Shown here piece after piece: positions 47,401 to 54,910 of a DNA stretch of 64,000 nt. The position numbers were made by a program, and so were the translations under genes. The notes beneath the pieces are model-generated. The model was not told the origin of the DNA, did not search any database, and saw only the letters and a list, made by a program, of their open reading frames with translations. Each line of letters begins with the position of its first letter. Position 1 is the stretch's first letter. The DNA is from Blautia sp. (GTDB lineage: Bacteria; Bacillota; Clostridia; Lachnospirales; Lachnospiraceae): NCBI GenBank assembly GCA_017475035.1, contig JAFVGK010000075.1, forward strand, positions 1 to 64,000, given 5' to 3'.

Positions 47401-50039
47401 GTGACCAGATACTCAATGTCCACTCCATTGTAATTGTACCTCACTTCCTCCCAGGTATAGGTCCAGCCGTCACCACGTCGAATTGTTACTGCTTTCGGAT
47501 TTGGTTTTGGGGAGACTGAGATCCCGCTGGGCATATCCAGGCTTACACCTATCTGAGTCGGTCTGATCCCGTCAGCATTATCGCCGTCGTTCCAGACAAT
47601 GGTAATATTGGCTGGCCCTTTCCTGATCAGGTGGTTTGTGATGATGGTCAGGCCATCTATGGAACGATCATACTCGATCTCATATCCAGGAAGAAGGTTC
47701 GTGGTAAAGTCTTCCCCTTCGTGAATGTTCTCAAATACAGTGTAATCGGGTACTCCCCCGGAGCTGTTGATGTCCGGGAGCATGAAGGTATGCTGCCAGG
47801 CATCATTTTCCAATATCTTTTTCTGTTCCACCGTTCCGCTGTGCTTTTCAGAAACTCTGATACTGGCGTATCCAGGTCTGGTTCCGAGGCTGTTTTCCTC
47901 ATCATCCCAGATGACCTGGACGGTATGCGGAATCAGGCCATATTGGATCAGACCTGCGTTCAACCAGGGAATATCAAAATTGCCGTTCTCGTCTGCCTGA
48001 TAAAGCCCTGCAGAAGAAAGCTCTTTATCCGTGGGAAGGTAAAGCGTATTGTAGGCTATCTGATATTTTGTCTGGGAATCAATAATGATGTCTGAACCAT
48101 CTTGCCTGGCGTTCGATTTCAGCATATCTTCTACGCCGCTTGCGTAGGATATAGTTGGAATTGCGTTTTCGGAATGGACAAGGATATAGGCTTTGCCGCT
48201 TTCTGTGATATCTGTAAAAGAATAGCTTCCATTGTCATCCGTATAGGTGGTCTCAACCAGATCGCCATTGACAAAGAGATCCATCTGGATGCCGGACAGC
48301 AATTCTTCCTCCGCTTCTCGCTTGCCGTCCCCGCTATCCAGCCAGACAATGCCGCTTAAACTTCTGGTGAAGCTTTGCTCGTTGGCAGAGGAAGGCGTGG
48401 TATTTCGTAGGAAGCGGCTGCTATCGTGATCCTCGGAATCTGCAGAATCTAAACTGCTGGGGGAATCTGTCTCTCCAGCTGCATCCATGCCGTCGAGTAT
48501 GTCCGTCACATCATGATTTCCAGTGTTATCCACTCTGTCAGCTTCATCATTCACAGTCCAATCATTGGCTTCATAGATGGGATTATCAGAAGTGTCCGAA
48601 TCTGTGAAATCATCCAACATGCCCTCAATATGATCCATCCTCTCCAAAGTAGTGGCGGAATCATCCAAAGTGGTGTCGGAATTATTGGAAGTACTCTGAT
48701 CAGTGGCCTGATTATCCTGGCCAGACCCATATTCTTCTGTGTCAGAAATGTATCTATCCAGCTCTGCTTCATCCCCGCTTACATTATTGAAATAGTCATC
48801 GATCCTGTAATGTTCTGTGGGCAAATCGTTTCTGTAGTTATCCTTGTTGTCGGTGTATTCTTCCTGATCTGTATAATCCCAATCTTCCGTATCGTTATTG
48901 CTGCCAATGGAACCGATTGTGAAGTTTTCTGTTTCATCCGTATCATCTATAATAGAAATGCTTCCCGCTGCAGATGAGCCAAACGGGGCAAAATCGTCAA
49001 GGTACGTACCCGAAAGGGATGCTTTCACTGTGATCACATCTCCATCATGGTAAAGGGATTTCGGCACGGCCATGTAGAAGGTCTTCTCCTTCAGGCCTAT
49101 ACAGGAGCTTATCGCGGCATCTAGAATGAACGGCGAGACATTTCCAGTAGGATCCAGGACAACCGAACCGGCGGAAGTCTCAAAGCTGATAGCCGCCCCG
49201 GAGCCCTCCTGTGGATAGGATACGCCTGCAAAGCCGCGATTCCCGATGGTTTCATCTGCACCCAGGCTGACCCCGAAGGTGTAGTATGCTTCTGCGGGAT
49301 ATCCGAATGCTTCAAGGGCGTTATCTGCAAGCTGTTCCATATGGATACCTGTGACCGTCCACTCGCTGGCCGAAGTATCATAATGAAAGGAGAGCTGGTT
49401 AGAAACCTTCGACCCGAGACCGTTTACAGAAAGCTGGGAAATAATCTCCTGCGTGTATCCGCTTCTGCAATAGGGGGGCAGGTTGATCTGGCAATCCAGC
49501 TCCACACTTGCCGTAAAGGGGGATGCAATCCTGTCCTTGTTCGTGAATGTGTATTCTGTAGATCCTTCGGAAAGAGAATCTTCAAAGTAGTACCAGTTGC
49601 CATAGCCAGTTCCTGAGCCAAACCTTTCCGCAGCTGGATCTATTTCAATGGAGATAGAATCCACAGGTGAATAAGCCTGGTTCCGTACCAGTCCCTTAAT
49701 ATCCTGAAGTGTGAAAGAGATCTCTCCAGGATCGTAGTACTTTTCTCCAACATAAGAAAGACAGGCGGTAATGGGAACCTGGACGGCTGCATCGTTAATG
49801 GCGACAGAATCTCCAAGATACTCACTCTCGCCCCCATACCTCAGGGAAATAACGAAATTGTCGAGATCGGTACCTGTTGGTGTTTCGATGGGAACCGCTC
49901 CGCTGTCATAATACAGGACTGCTGGCTGGGCAGTAGGTTCTGCCGAAATGCCTGATGGTGTCCCAGCAATGGAAGACAAAGCTATCCCTGTGGCGAGGAT
50001 CCCACTTGCTGCTCTCTGAAAAAAGCTGTGTCTTTTCAT
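38403..50039 (-). CDS. Giant Cna-B repeat adhesin (3878 aa)
   Basis: The signal peptide is AASGILATGIALSSIAGTPS. The order of parts is: an N-terminal beta-rich head (about 35-400), an Asp/Ser/Thr-rich acidic spacer (about 400-555), and a mix of two SdrD-B-like domains (near 560 and 918) with four diverged Cna-B domains (near 703, 811, 1080 and 1190). Then come 27 tandem Cna-B domains of about 92 residues (about 1300-3795), a Pro/Thr-rich linker, VQTGDTSPVG, a membrane helix and KKQQL. All 27 tandem domains keep Lys two residues before Trp, Glu in the YxxxE strand and Asn in the final xxNxH (NVS in the last). This predicts self-formed Lys-Asn isopeptide bonds and a stiff stalk. GAAAGGAG lies 7 nt before the ATG. 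LPxTG is absent. A fibre-like surface adhesin is likely. Confidence 0.9.
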   Translation of the reverse strand: MKRHSFFQRAASGILATGIALSSIAGTPSGISAEPTAQPAVLYYDSGAVPIETPTGTDLDNFVISLRYGGESEYLGDSVAINDAAVQVPITACLSYVGEKYYDPGEISFTLQDIKGLVRNQAYSPVDSISIEIDPAAERFGSGTGYGNWYYFEDSLSEGSTEYTFTNKDRIASPFTASVELDCQINLPPYCRSGYTQEIISQLSVNGLGSKVSNQLSFHYDTSASEWTVTGIHMEQLADNALEAFGYPAEAYYTFGVSLGADETIGNRGFAGVSYPQEGSGAAISFETSAGSVVLDPTGNVSPFILDAAISSCIGLKEKTFYMAVPKSLYHDGDVITVKASLSGTYLDDFAPFGSSAAGSISIIDDTDETENFTIGSIGSNNDTEDWDYTDQEEYTDNKDNYRNDLPTEHYRIDDYFNNVSGDEAELDRYISDTEEYGSGQDNQATDQSTSNNSDTTLDDSATTLERMDHIEGMLDDFTDSDTSDNPIYEANDWTVNDEADRVDNTGNHDVTDILDGMDAAGETDSPSSLDSADSEDHDSSRFLRNTTPSSANEQSFTRSLSGIVWLDSGDGKREAEEELLSGIQMDLFVNGDLVETTYTDDNGSYSFTDITESGKAYILVHSENAIPTISYASGVEDMLKSNARQDGSDIIIDSQTKYQIAYNTLYLPTDKELSSAGLYQADENGNFDIPWLNAGLIQYGLIPHTVQVIWDDEENSLGTRPGYASIRVSEKHSGTVEQKKILENDAWQHTFMLPDINSSGGVPDYTVFENIHEGEDFTTNLLPGYEIEYDRSIDGLTIITNHLIRKGPANITIVWNDGDNADGIRPTQIGVSLDMPSGISVSPKPNPKAVTIRRGDGWTYTWEEVRYNYNGVDIEYLVTLPDVDGYTYSIEGSASTGFVATYSHEPIGQAVTESYTRSLHGVIWDDGSANMSDGERQDEELPLPGLQVDLYVNDALLTSTVTDEYGVYSFEGITQSGTAKIFIHCDKETTAQFATFAPTNRNSNGKTVSGGAEITQSDHDNGRVHRNSRWDPAVIDNDIYLPTDSELSAGVAFSADDAKNYAISFLDTGFVSAGDSPETVTVKVQKTWDCWHSQPDFIPSSIIVKLLADGEETDRLTLPVENLFDSIEAAFPPHPMYADDGHEIQYSVSEDALSGFETTINEQQRDWADTHLKIFDITNTPHSIPETKPQDFWITKFWDDDNNRDGLRPDKTYFTIAKEGESIGTYEAKADGFVYPVSTSIVVDGKYKQVTQITYHLAQLEIPYNDTAADYTITELPVEGYTGTARNYSPNFEYEFLNTHSPETIAIKGKKSWDDSNNQDGLRPAQITVKLLADGILVDSVKTSETNNWEYDFGTRPKYSGGSIINYTVEELPVEGYTVTCNGYDLTNTHVPETTSVSVTKFWIDESNQDGIRPESVDIHLLADGKEINTVTLDKSHAASQEESCDAWMFQFTGLPKYKRGSKILYSVEEDSVEGYESESAVSENDEGTSVSLFNRHTPETTSISVTKLWSDQDNQDGIRPASVKVQLYTGLNKYGAPVSLDADTKWSYKWTDLPKHKNGSVISYTAMEEDVPAGYTASLSDYVEDEIYITNTHTPETTTISGVKVWEDNNDQDGDRPNKITVRLHADGTEVAHTVASEKNGWIYSFENVPVYKNGRAITYTVTEDAVKGYRCTIDGRTITNSHAPGTTSVTVTKAWKDKDNQDGLRPKSVKVQLLANDKPYGDPVNLAESHGWNHTWDNLPVKLDKKNVIYTVSEMDVDINYQSTISGDAIKGFVITNTHNTYVRDIHGSKSWEDTDDQDGIRPDEVTLHLFGNGEFVASTKATAANDWKYSFIGVDSYKNGKEITYTISEEPIDGYEVSYDRNTVINTHIPDSIDIAGKKIWNDADDNDGIRPASVTVRLRADGEIVTEKAITQEDNWSYLFEGLPKFKSGHEIRYTVDEDDVEGYIKEIEGYDITNTHTPEIIAVRGSKTWDDNNDQDGIRPASIMVRLYADQREIDSKEVTAAEGWKYTFASLPKYSGGKEVLYSITEDSVDGYKASINGFEILNVHQPDKRDITVSKIWNDENDQDGIRPVSVDIQLYADTKPYGDPITLSAENKWQGRWKNLSVCSDGKPIVYSIKEIDIPTGYTCSVSGDADSGYLITNSHIPERITLSGTKKWEDNNNQDGMRPTFVTVWLHANGKAVESTTASEENGWKYRFEDLDKYENGKEIQYIITESAVENYNVRLDGNDLINTHSPETTFVSVVKEWDDGDNQDGIRPASIEIQLYADSESYGDPVSLTEEGRWSHTYNGLPAFKGGKPITYSVEELTVPDGYESYISGSTEKGFTITNRHDPEEITVEGRKIWNDKDNQDGIRPDETEVILYADGVEAGRTKATLQGFWTYLFQNLPKNKDGREILYSVGEVPVEGYTTSVDGFAITNHHKTENIDIEGRKLWDDAGDQDGIRPEAVKIFLYADGGQIAETKAAAENGWIFSFTGLPKNRNGLAIDYTIEEEVIDGYTSSVDGYTITNTHIPQKVTIEGRKIWEDRDDQDGIRPESVKILLYADGVETDSRIVTAEDGWAYSFGQLNKYRNGKEITYSIDEAPSDHDGYEKTIDGFDIINVHLPATLTISGKKTWEDAEDQDGIRPESITVKLYGNGKEISQETASAASGWTYTFVNLPKYENGKEIIYSIGEVPVDGYEAEVVGYDIVNTHLPEVTSIDITKVWEDADNQDGVRPESVRVQLIANGKFYKEPITLNAENRWSYKWDHLPVNEAGTEISYSVKEISFPDGYTSAVSGDAEGGFIITNTHEPEKTYLDGKKKWEDHNNQDGIRPSSVTVRLHGNGKEAGYVYVTEKDNWEYSFDDLDKYADGKEIQYIITEDAVEGYRSELDGNDLVNIHAPETTFVSVVKEWDDGDDQDGIRPETAVIQLYADFEPCGDPVVLSEENKWTYTFNELPVYKDGLFIHYSVEETTIPDGYKASVTGSAVKGYTIINTHEPEIITIEGEKVWDDNDNQDGIRPDEVEIILYADGEEMDRTEATLQGFWSYSFYDLPKNKNGQPIAYTVAEVPVEGYTQAINGYIITNHHEAATIDIAGHKVWDDNDDQDGIRPESITAILYADGDPVAEAEASSDTNWEFSFKGLDQYRNGMEVEYHIAEKEVDGYEASIDGCVITNTHEPEKIVIEGRKKWEDGDNQDGIRPDEVEIVLLADGKEAARRTITEADDWAYCFNGLDKYKDGKEIIYSVTETAVEGYEKAVDGYNIINIHQPEKITIHGRKKWEDQNNNDGIRPANITIHLFADSEEVSSMTVSADTDWEYSFEELDKFRDGSEITYTITEDPVNGYETTVDGYTVTNSHGIETVSISGTKKWDDADNQDGIRPDRITLRLHGNGVEIRSAEASEETDWAYSFKNLPKYLHGEEIIYTVTEDALEGYSVAFDGFDPTNSHVPETTFVNVTKAWEDKADQDGLRPESVSVQLYANGNAFGEPISLSKDNKWTYTFNGLPVYQNGEKVDYTVTEVDFPDGYTASISGDSIKGFTITNTHAPETVFVEGQKKWDDGNDQDGIRPEEVEIILKKDGKEDRRIKAVAKESWKYSFHDLPKYENGKVITYSVAESPVDGYEASINGFDITNTHVSGTIDIEGRKTWNDQNNSAGLRPKSITVKFLADGKEIAKTNTDADRDWKYSFKSMPKMADGKEITYAIAEEPVEGYSVKISGYDLTNTHNAEETVTISGRKYWIDKDNAGKTRPSSITVRLFADGKEIKSSTVTEKDDWKYTFADLAKENDGKAIVYSVREDAVTGYTTVIRGTDIYNVSTYAPQPSLTPIPTIIPTRSPNPTAAVTPSSNRQGNSSEKDSDVQTGDTSPVGILFMLLLIAFIAFEVASFYMIKKQQL
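38650..46135 (-). repeat. 27 tandem Cna-B coding repeats, about 277 bp each
   Basis: Each unit encodes a domain opening GxKxWxDxxNQDGIRP and ending ITNTHxPE. Two subtypes occur. Longer units carry GDPxxLxxxNKW and PDGYxxxxSGD (units 3, 5, 9, 11, 16, 18 and 24 counting from the N-terminal side); the rest are shorter. Units 9-15 match units 16-22 in subtype order, and units 23-26 begin the same order again, pointing to block duplication. Confidence 0.8.
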
Positions 50040-50135
50040 CGAATGCTCCTTTCTGAATGGTGATTTTCAGTTTCGACTGCAAAAGCACCATCCCTGATGG
50101 ACTCTGGAAAAATCAAGGATCGGAGTGGAAAAAAG

Positions 50136-50167
50136 AAAAAACTGGGCGGCTGTAATCAGCTGCCCAG
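50136..50167 (-). terminator. Rho-independent terminator of the 330-aa Cna-B gene
   Basis: On the minus strand CTGGGCAGCTG and CAGCCGCCCAG form an 11-bp stem with one G-T pair around ATTA, followed by TTTTTT. It separates this gene from the adhesin gene. Confidence 0.88.
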
Positions 50168-50201
50168 CGTAGTCTGAGTGAGATTATGTCTTCTTATACA
50201 T

Positions 50202-51194
50202 TCATTTCTCTTTCCCACTAATGATGATTTCTCCTGGCGTATGGGAAAGAACCACTTCACTTTCTCTCACGGAAATCTCGTAACCTTCTATAGCAGATGC
50301 GTTTATGGAATAGCGAATCTCCTTTCCGTTGGAGTAAGTCGGAAGATTGTCAAAAGAATAGATCCAGCCCTCATCCTTTCGTGCAGTTTTCTTCGCAATC
50401 TGCTTTCCGCCCGCAAAAAGAGCAATGTCAACGGCGACTGGACGGATCCCGTCCTGGTCACGCTGGTCATCCCAACGAACCATACCTCTGATGAATCGCA
50501 TCTCACTCAGGTCGTCCCCGACCATCTCGGAGCAGTTATGCTTACAGGTGATATGGAATCCGGATTCGGCGCTCCCTTCCACAGACACCTCATAGCCATT
50601 CAGGGAAATGCTGCCTAAAGAATAAGATAATTCTTTGCCGGTATTCCGGACAGGAAGCTCTCTGTACCTGTGCTTCCACTTGCTTCCGGCAGAGAGTTCG
50701 ACAGGCTCTCCGCAAATGACTCCGTCCGCCAGGAGTTGAACTTCCAAGAATTCAGGTCGCAGCCCGTCATGATCCCTGCTGTCATTCCATGACACGTCTA
50801 CGTCGAAGCTTTTCGTCATCGGTAAATGAGTGCCAATGGATGTAAAACAGATGTAGCCGCTTTTCTCTTCCATCTCAATCTCTGTTTCATAGCCCTTCAC
50901 AGCATTCTCTGATACGGAATATTCGACAGGATTCCCGTGGTCGTTTTCCAACGGCATTCCTGGGAAAGCACAAACCCATCCATCTTCTGCAAATGCTTCC
51001 TTTGTTTTGACTGCTCGACTATCAGCAAACAGTGTGAAAGAGATGCAGCTTGGTCGGATATGATCCTGGTCGTTGCTATCAGCCCATTTTTTCGTAATGA
51101 CTATGGTCCCTGTACGGACATTCTCTGCGAGCGCGGCTCGGGACAAGGCAAGCGTTATAATCAGTCCCAGCAGCCAATGACAATGCATTCTCAT
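50202..51194 (-). CDS. Secreted Cna-B protein without wall anchor (330 aa)
   Basis: The signal peptide is WLLGLIITLALSRAALA. Three Cna-B-like domains follow, with ITKKWADSNDQDHIRP (near residue 32), VDVSWNDSRDHDGLRP (near 125) and GMVRWDDQRDQDGIRP (near 232). Only the first keeps the isopeptide Lys. The protein ends in charged residues (ISGKEK) with no membrane helix or sorting signal, so it should be released or held by partners. ATG at 51194 has GGGAGG 10 nt upstream; the ATG at 51212 overlaps that site. It lies upstream of the giant adhesin on the same strand but has its own terminator. Confidence 0.83.
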   Translation of the reverse strand: MRMHCHWLLGLIITLALSRAALAENVRTGTIVITKKWADSNDQDHIRPSCISFTLFADSRAVKTKEAFAEDGWVCAFPGMPLENDHGNPVEYSVSENAVKGYETEIEMEEKSGYICFTSIGTHLPMTKSFDVDVSWNDSRDHDGLRPEFLEVQLLADGVICGEPVELSAGSKWKHRYRELPVRNTGKELSYSLGSISLNGYEVSVEGSAESGFHITCKHNCSEMVGDDLSEMRFIRGMVRWDDQRDQDGIRPVAVDIALFAGGKQIAKKTARKDEGWIYSFDNLPTYSNGKEIRYSINASAIEGYEISVRESEVVLSHTPGEIIISGKEK

Positions 51195-51218
51195 GGTGCG
51201 TAATCCTCCCATTTATGA

Positions 51219-51434
51219 TGTACAGGAGTACCACAGGTAATCTCTGAAAAGCAACTCAACAACGCCCAATTTATTGCCAATAATCAAAAAGTGACACAAC
51301 TTGTAGAAAGCATCAGGTACGTCAGATTCAAAGATTCATATGATTACACAGAGAATCAGAAAGAAATAATTCTTCTGGCAGAGAAAGAACTTATGGATGG
51401 GAAGAACGGAATAAAACTGAAGAGTATAGTTTAA
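51219..51434 (+). pseudogene. 3' remnant of an unknown gene
   Basis: After the TGA at 51216-51218 an open frame without a proper start encodes about 71 residues. It includes NAQFIANNQKVTQLVESIRY and a Glu/Lys-rich end (NQKEIILLAEKELMDG) and stops at 51432-51434. Composition is protein-like and amphipathic. No ribosome binding site or ATG is near its beginning. It is probably the tail of a gene cut when the Cna-B and defence segments were joined. Family unknown. Confidence 0.4.
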
Positions 51435-51470
51435 CAAAGACGAAAAAATGTGCAATCGCATAGTTTTCTG

Positions 51471-51499
51471 TTGTGTTTGTAGTTTCCTTCTGCTATAGT
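51471..51499 (+). promoter_or_regulatory. Promoter of the defence operon
   Basis: TTGTGT (51471-51476), a 17-bp spacer and TATAGT (51494-51499) lie about 50 bp before the regulator start. Confidence 0.6.
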
Positions 51500-51547
51500 G
51501 TTTTATATGAGTATATGCTGAGTTATCCAAAGAGAGAGGTTAACAGG

Positions 51548-51778
51548 ATGGTGATCAGTTATAAAAAGCTGTGGAAACTACTGATTGATAAAGACCTGAA
51601 GAAGAAAGATCTAATCAAGCTGGCAGGAATCAGCCAATCCTCTGTCGCAAAAATGACACGGGGAGATACCATCAGTATGGATATAATCTTAAAAATATGC
51701 ACGGCATTAGACTGTAATATTGGCGATGTCGTGGACGCGGTTCCCGAAAATCACAGTGAGACAGGGAGGATTCAATAG
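51548..51778 (+). CDS. Cro/C1-type HTH regulator of the defence operon
   Basis: This 76-residue protein has a complete Cro/C1 helix-turn-helix: LWKLLIDKDLKKKDLIKLAG, ISQSSVAKMTRGDTISMDII, then ICTALDCNIGDVVD. It is of the small YozG-like class. Its stop is directly followed by the DUF499 ATG, with no gap. The position as first gene of a restriction-type operon suggests a controller protein that delays or limits expression. ATG at 51548 is chosen over the upstream reading, which covers the promoter. Confidence 0.85.
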   Translation: MVISYKKLWKLLIDKDLKKKDLIKLAGISQSSVAKMTRGDTISMDIILKICTALDCNIGDVVDAVPENHSETGRIQ

Positions 51779-54700
51779 ATGAAAACCGTTGCCGAATTAT
51801 GTAAGCCTCGCGAAAGTGTCTTTGTGGATACTACCCGAGATGATGTATTGAACCTAAGTGATCTTGTAGAAGGGCGTATTGATCCAGTAAAATTCTTTGA
51901 TGAAAATTTTAAAACCCGCGGTATGGAAATATTATTTCATACGGCTTTGAACAGGTTTTCTGGAAAGTCAGCTACGGGTGTCATTAAACTGACACAAGCT
52001 ATGGGTGGTGGTAAAACCCATAATATGCTGGCACTCGCGCTTTTGGTACAGTGTCCTGATCTTCGAAAAAAAGTACTTGGAGATGCCTACGAGGACATAG
52101 GTGCAGTAAAAGTAATCGCTTTCTCTGGACGTGAGAGTGATGCAGAGTTCGGAATTTGGGGGAGCCTTGCAGAACAGCTTGGAAAAAGAGACGCTTTTTC
52201 AGGATATTACTCTCCTCTGCGGGCTCCTGGAGAGTCAGCATGGATCAACCTGCTCCAGGGTGAAAAGATACTGATTCTTCTTGACGAGCTTCCTCCTTAC
52301 CTTGAAAATGCCCGTTCCATCGCAGTTGGTCATTCAGATTTGTGCCAGGTGACAATTACGGCGTTATCGAACCTTTTTAGCGCTCTTGGGAAAGAGCAGC
52401 TCTCAAATATTTGCCTTGTATTCTCGGATTTGAAGGCAACCTATGAATCAGCAAGCCGACTCCTTCAATCTTCTTTTAAGGAACTTGAAAATGAAGCAAA
52501 TCGGATTGCTTTAAACATCGAACCGGTTGCTCTGAACTCAGACGAAATTTACGATATTCTTCGTAAACGTCTTTTTGAAATTTGTCCAAAGGGAAGCAAT
52601 AGCGCGGATGTCAACGATGTAGCTATAGGATTTAAGGATGCTGTTAGCCGTGCTTCCAAGTCGGGCTTGACATCCTATTCCCCCGAGAAGGTCTTTGTAG
52701 GTGTTAGAGATTCTTATCCTTTCCATCCTTCCATCAAGGAACTGTACGCCCGGTTTAAAGAAAACCAGGGTTTTCAGCAGACACGCGGGTTGATTCGCCT
52801 CATGAGACAAATTATTCGTCAGTTTTATGAAAGCGGGGCTGCAGATCATGCATATCTAGTGAATGTGTATGATGTGAACTTAAATAACCAGATGATGTTG
52901 AACATGATCAAGGAAATCAAGCCTTCTCTGGATAACGCAATCAGCCACGATATTGCCCAGCAAAGCAAGGCAGTCGCGGAGTTAATAGATGCTCAGTATG
53001 AGGCCGATTACCATTTTCCATATGCTCAGACTGTGGCAAAACTGATTCTGGTTTCATCTTTGAATGAAACGGCGCATGGGTTGCAGGGACTGGTTGATTC
53101 AGATATTTTAGGATACTTGTGTGCCCCTGACTTGGAAATGAACCAGTACAAGAAAGTCCTGGAGGAGATAAAAGGTCAGTGCTGGTACCTGAAAATGGAT
53201 AACCGTGGAAGGTATTATTTCCAGAACACCAAAAACATGGTAGCGGAAATGAATACTCTCGTTGACAGCTACAGTGATGAACAGGCCAGAAAAGATCTCC
53301 GGAAGTTCCTGGAGAGCTCTTTTGCACCTAAGCTGAAGAAATGCTATGAGCTATTATATGTCATGCCTGCAGTAGATGAAATCAGCCTGGATATGAATAA
53401 GGTTGCACTGGTTATCTATGAGCCGTATGAAGGCATTGGGCTGCATCCGGATCTGGATATGTTCTACCGGAATGCGACTTATAAAAACCGGGTAATGTTC
53501 CTGACTGGCCAGCGAAGCATCATGAAAAAACTGTTTGAAAACAGTAAACGGCTTTCTGCTATCCGGCAGATTATATCTGGAATGAAGGAAGAGCATATAT
53601 CAGAAACGGATCAGCAGTATAAGGAGGCTTTATCTCAGGAGGACAAAGCAACAACGGCTTTATTATCTACGATTCGTGAGACATTCATAACTTTATACTA
53701 TCCGACAAAGGGCGGCCTTAGCAGTGATGATTTTAAACTGGAATTTGCAGGGAATAAATTTATTGGAGAAGATCAGATTGTCAGGACTCTGATAGACGCT
53801 TCAAAGTTCCAGGATTATTCCAAAGAAGATCGCTTTATGGAGACGCTGCGTAAGAAGTGCGAAGCTCGTATTTTCACACAGCATGAAATGACTTGGTCGC
53901 AGATCATGGAACGGGCTGGAACGGAAGTAAACTGGCAGTGGTACCATCCGGATCAGATGGAAGATTTGAAGAAAGACTGCTTTAACCGGGATAAGTGGAG
54001 AGAAGTAGGCGGATACATTCAGAAAGGCCCATTTGCAAAAGAACCTACAGAAGTGTCTGTGGAACAGCTTTCATATGATGAAGGCACTGGAGAATTTACA
54101 TTGAAAGTGCGAGGGGTTTATGGCAATACTGTCTACTACGATGTCGGTGCAGAACCGACAGAGGCATCTGCGATTGTGCCAACCCCCTTTATTACCAGGG
54201 AAACAGATTTGTGGTTCCTTTGTGTTGACCAGTCCCATGATGACCCGCACCCGACTGGTGATGCCAAACATTTTATGTGCAAGGTTCCTCTTCGTGCAGA
54301 GCAGCGCGAGGCCGCAGTAGGAACCGTAATGCAGCTTGCAACTCATCCTGGCTTTGAAGTTCGATATACCACGGATGGCTCCAATCCAAAGGAATCTGGT
54401 GGAAAGTATAGCGGCGAGTTTGTCATTCCGAAGGGTTGTAAATATGTTAGGACGGCTGTATATAACCACGGGGAACTGGTGGAAGAGAAAGACATTCCTA
54501 TAACTGAGCAGAAATCATCTAAGAAGGCCCAGATTGATGATGAAAAAGGATTAGAGTATACATTAAAGTCGATGAAAAAATGCCCTGATACCGCTTCAGC
54601 ATATTCAGAATTTGGCAGGCTTCAGAAACTTGCAGGAACGTATATTCGCCATTTTACAGTGGTAATAACAGAGAAAAACCAGGCGGATAATTATATGGAG

Positions 54701-54910
54701 ATAACAACAGCACGTGTTCCATATGATGCTTCAAATTTACAAGCAACAGTTGATATTATCCGTGAATCTGCTTTTGCCAATAAGGATGTTGTTGTGGAAT
54801 TCGAATATAAGTCCATCCTCTTTACCAAGGGAGCAATCTTTAAGCAGTGGGTTGATATGAATAAGTTGGATATGAACGAATTAACTAATCTTGGAGAGAT
54901 TATTCAATGA
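51779..54910 (+). CDS. DUF499 anti-phage-associated AAA ATPase
   Basis: This 1043-residue ATPase has Walker A TQAMGGGKTHNM (about residues 72-83) and Walker B LILLDELPPYLE. The sensor-like SNICLVFSDLKATYE and SYPFHPSIKELY are typical of DUF499 proteins. These accompany DUF3780, DUF1156 methylases and helicases in phage-defence loci. The C-terminal part has a chitobiase-type TTDGSNPKESGGKYSG segment (about 861-885), a beta module. It is probably an ATP-driven core or switch of the system. GGGAGG lies 9 nt upstream. Its stop overlaps the next start (ATGA). Confidence 0.9.
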   Translation: MKTVAELCKPRESVFVDTTRDDVLNLSDLVEGRIDPVKFFDENFKTRGMEILFHTALNRFSGKSATGVIKLTQAMGGGKTHNMLALALLVQCPDLRKKVLGDAYEDIGAVKVIAFSGRESDAEFGIWGSLAEQLGKRDAFSGYYSPLRAPGESAWINLLQGEKILILLDELPPYLENARSIAVGHSDLCQVTITALSNLFSALGKEQLSNICLVFSDLKATYESASRLLQSSFKELENEANRIALNIEPVALNSDEIYDILRKRLFEICPKGSNSADVNDVAIGFKDAVSRASKSGLTSYSPEKVFVGVRDSYPFHPSIKELYARFKENQGFQQTRGLIRLMRQIIRQFYESGAADHAYLVNVYDVNLNNQMMLNMIKEIKPSLDNAISHDIAQQSKAVAELIDAQYEADYHFPYAQTVAKLILVSSLNETAHGLQGLVDSDILGYLCAPDLEMNQYKKVLEEIKGQCWYLKMDNRGRYYFQNTKNMVAEMNTLVDSYSDEQARKDLRKFLESSFAPKLKKCYELLYVMPAVDEISLDMNKVALVIYEPYEGIGLHPDLDMFYRNATYKNRVMFLTGQRSIMKKLFENSKRLSAIRQIISGMKEEHISETDQQYKEALSQEDKATTALLSTIRETFITLYYPTKGGLSSDDFKLEFAGNKFIGEDQIVRTLIDASKFQDYSKEDRFMETLRKKCEARIFTQHEMTWSQIMERAGTEVNWQWYHPDQMEDLKKDCFNRDKWREVGGYIQKGPFAKEPTEVSVEQLSYDEGTGEFTLKVRGVYGNTVYYDVGAEPTEASAIVPTPFITRETDLWFLCVDQSHDDPHPTGDAKHFMCKVPLRAEQREAAVGTVMQLATHPGFEVRYTTDGSNPKESGGKYSGEFVIPKGCKYVRTAVYNHGELVEEKDIPITEQKSSKKAQIDDEKGLEYTLKSMKKCPDTASAYSEFGRLQKLAGTYIRHFTVVITEKNQADNYMEITTARVPYDASNLQATVDIIRESAFANKDVVVEFEYKSILFTKGAIFKQWVDMNKLDMNELTNLGEIIQ

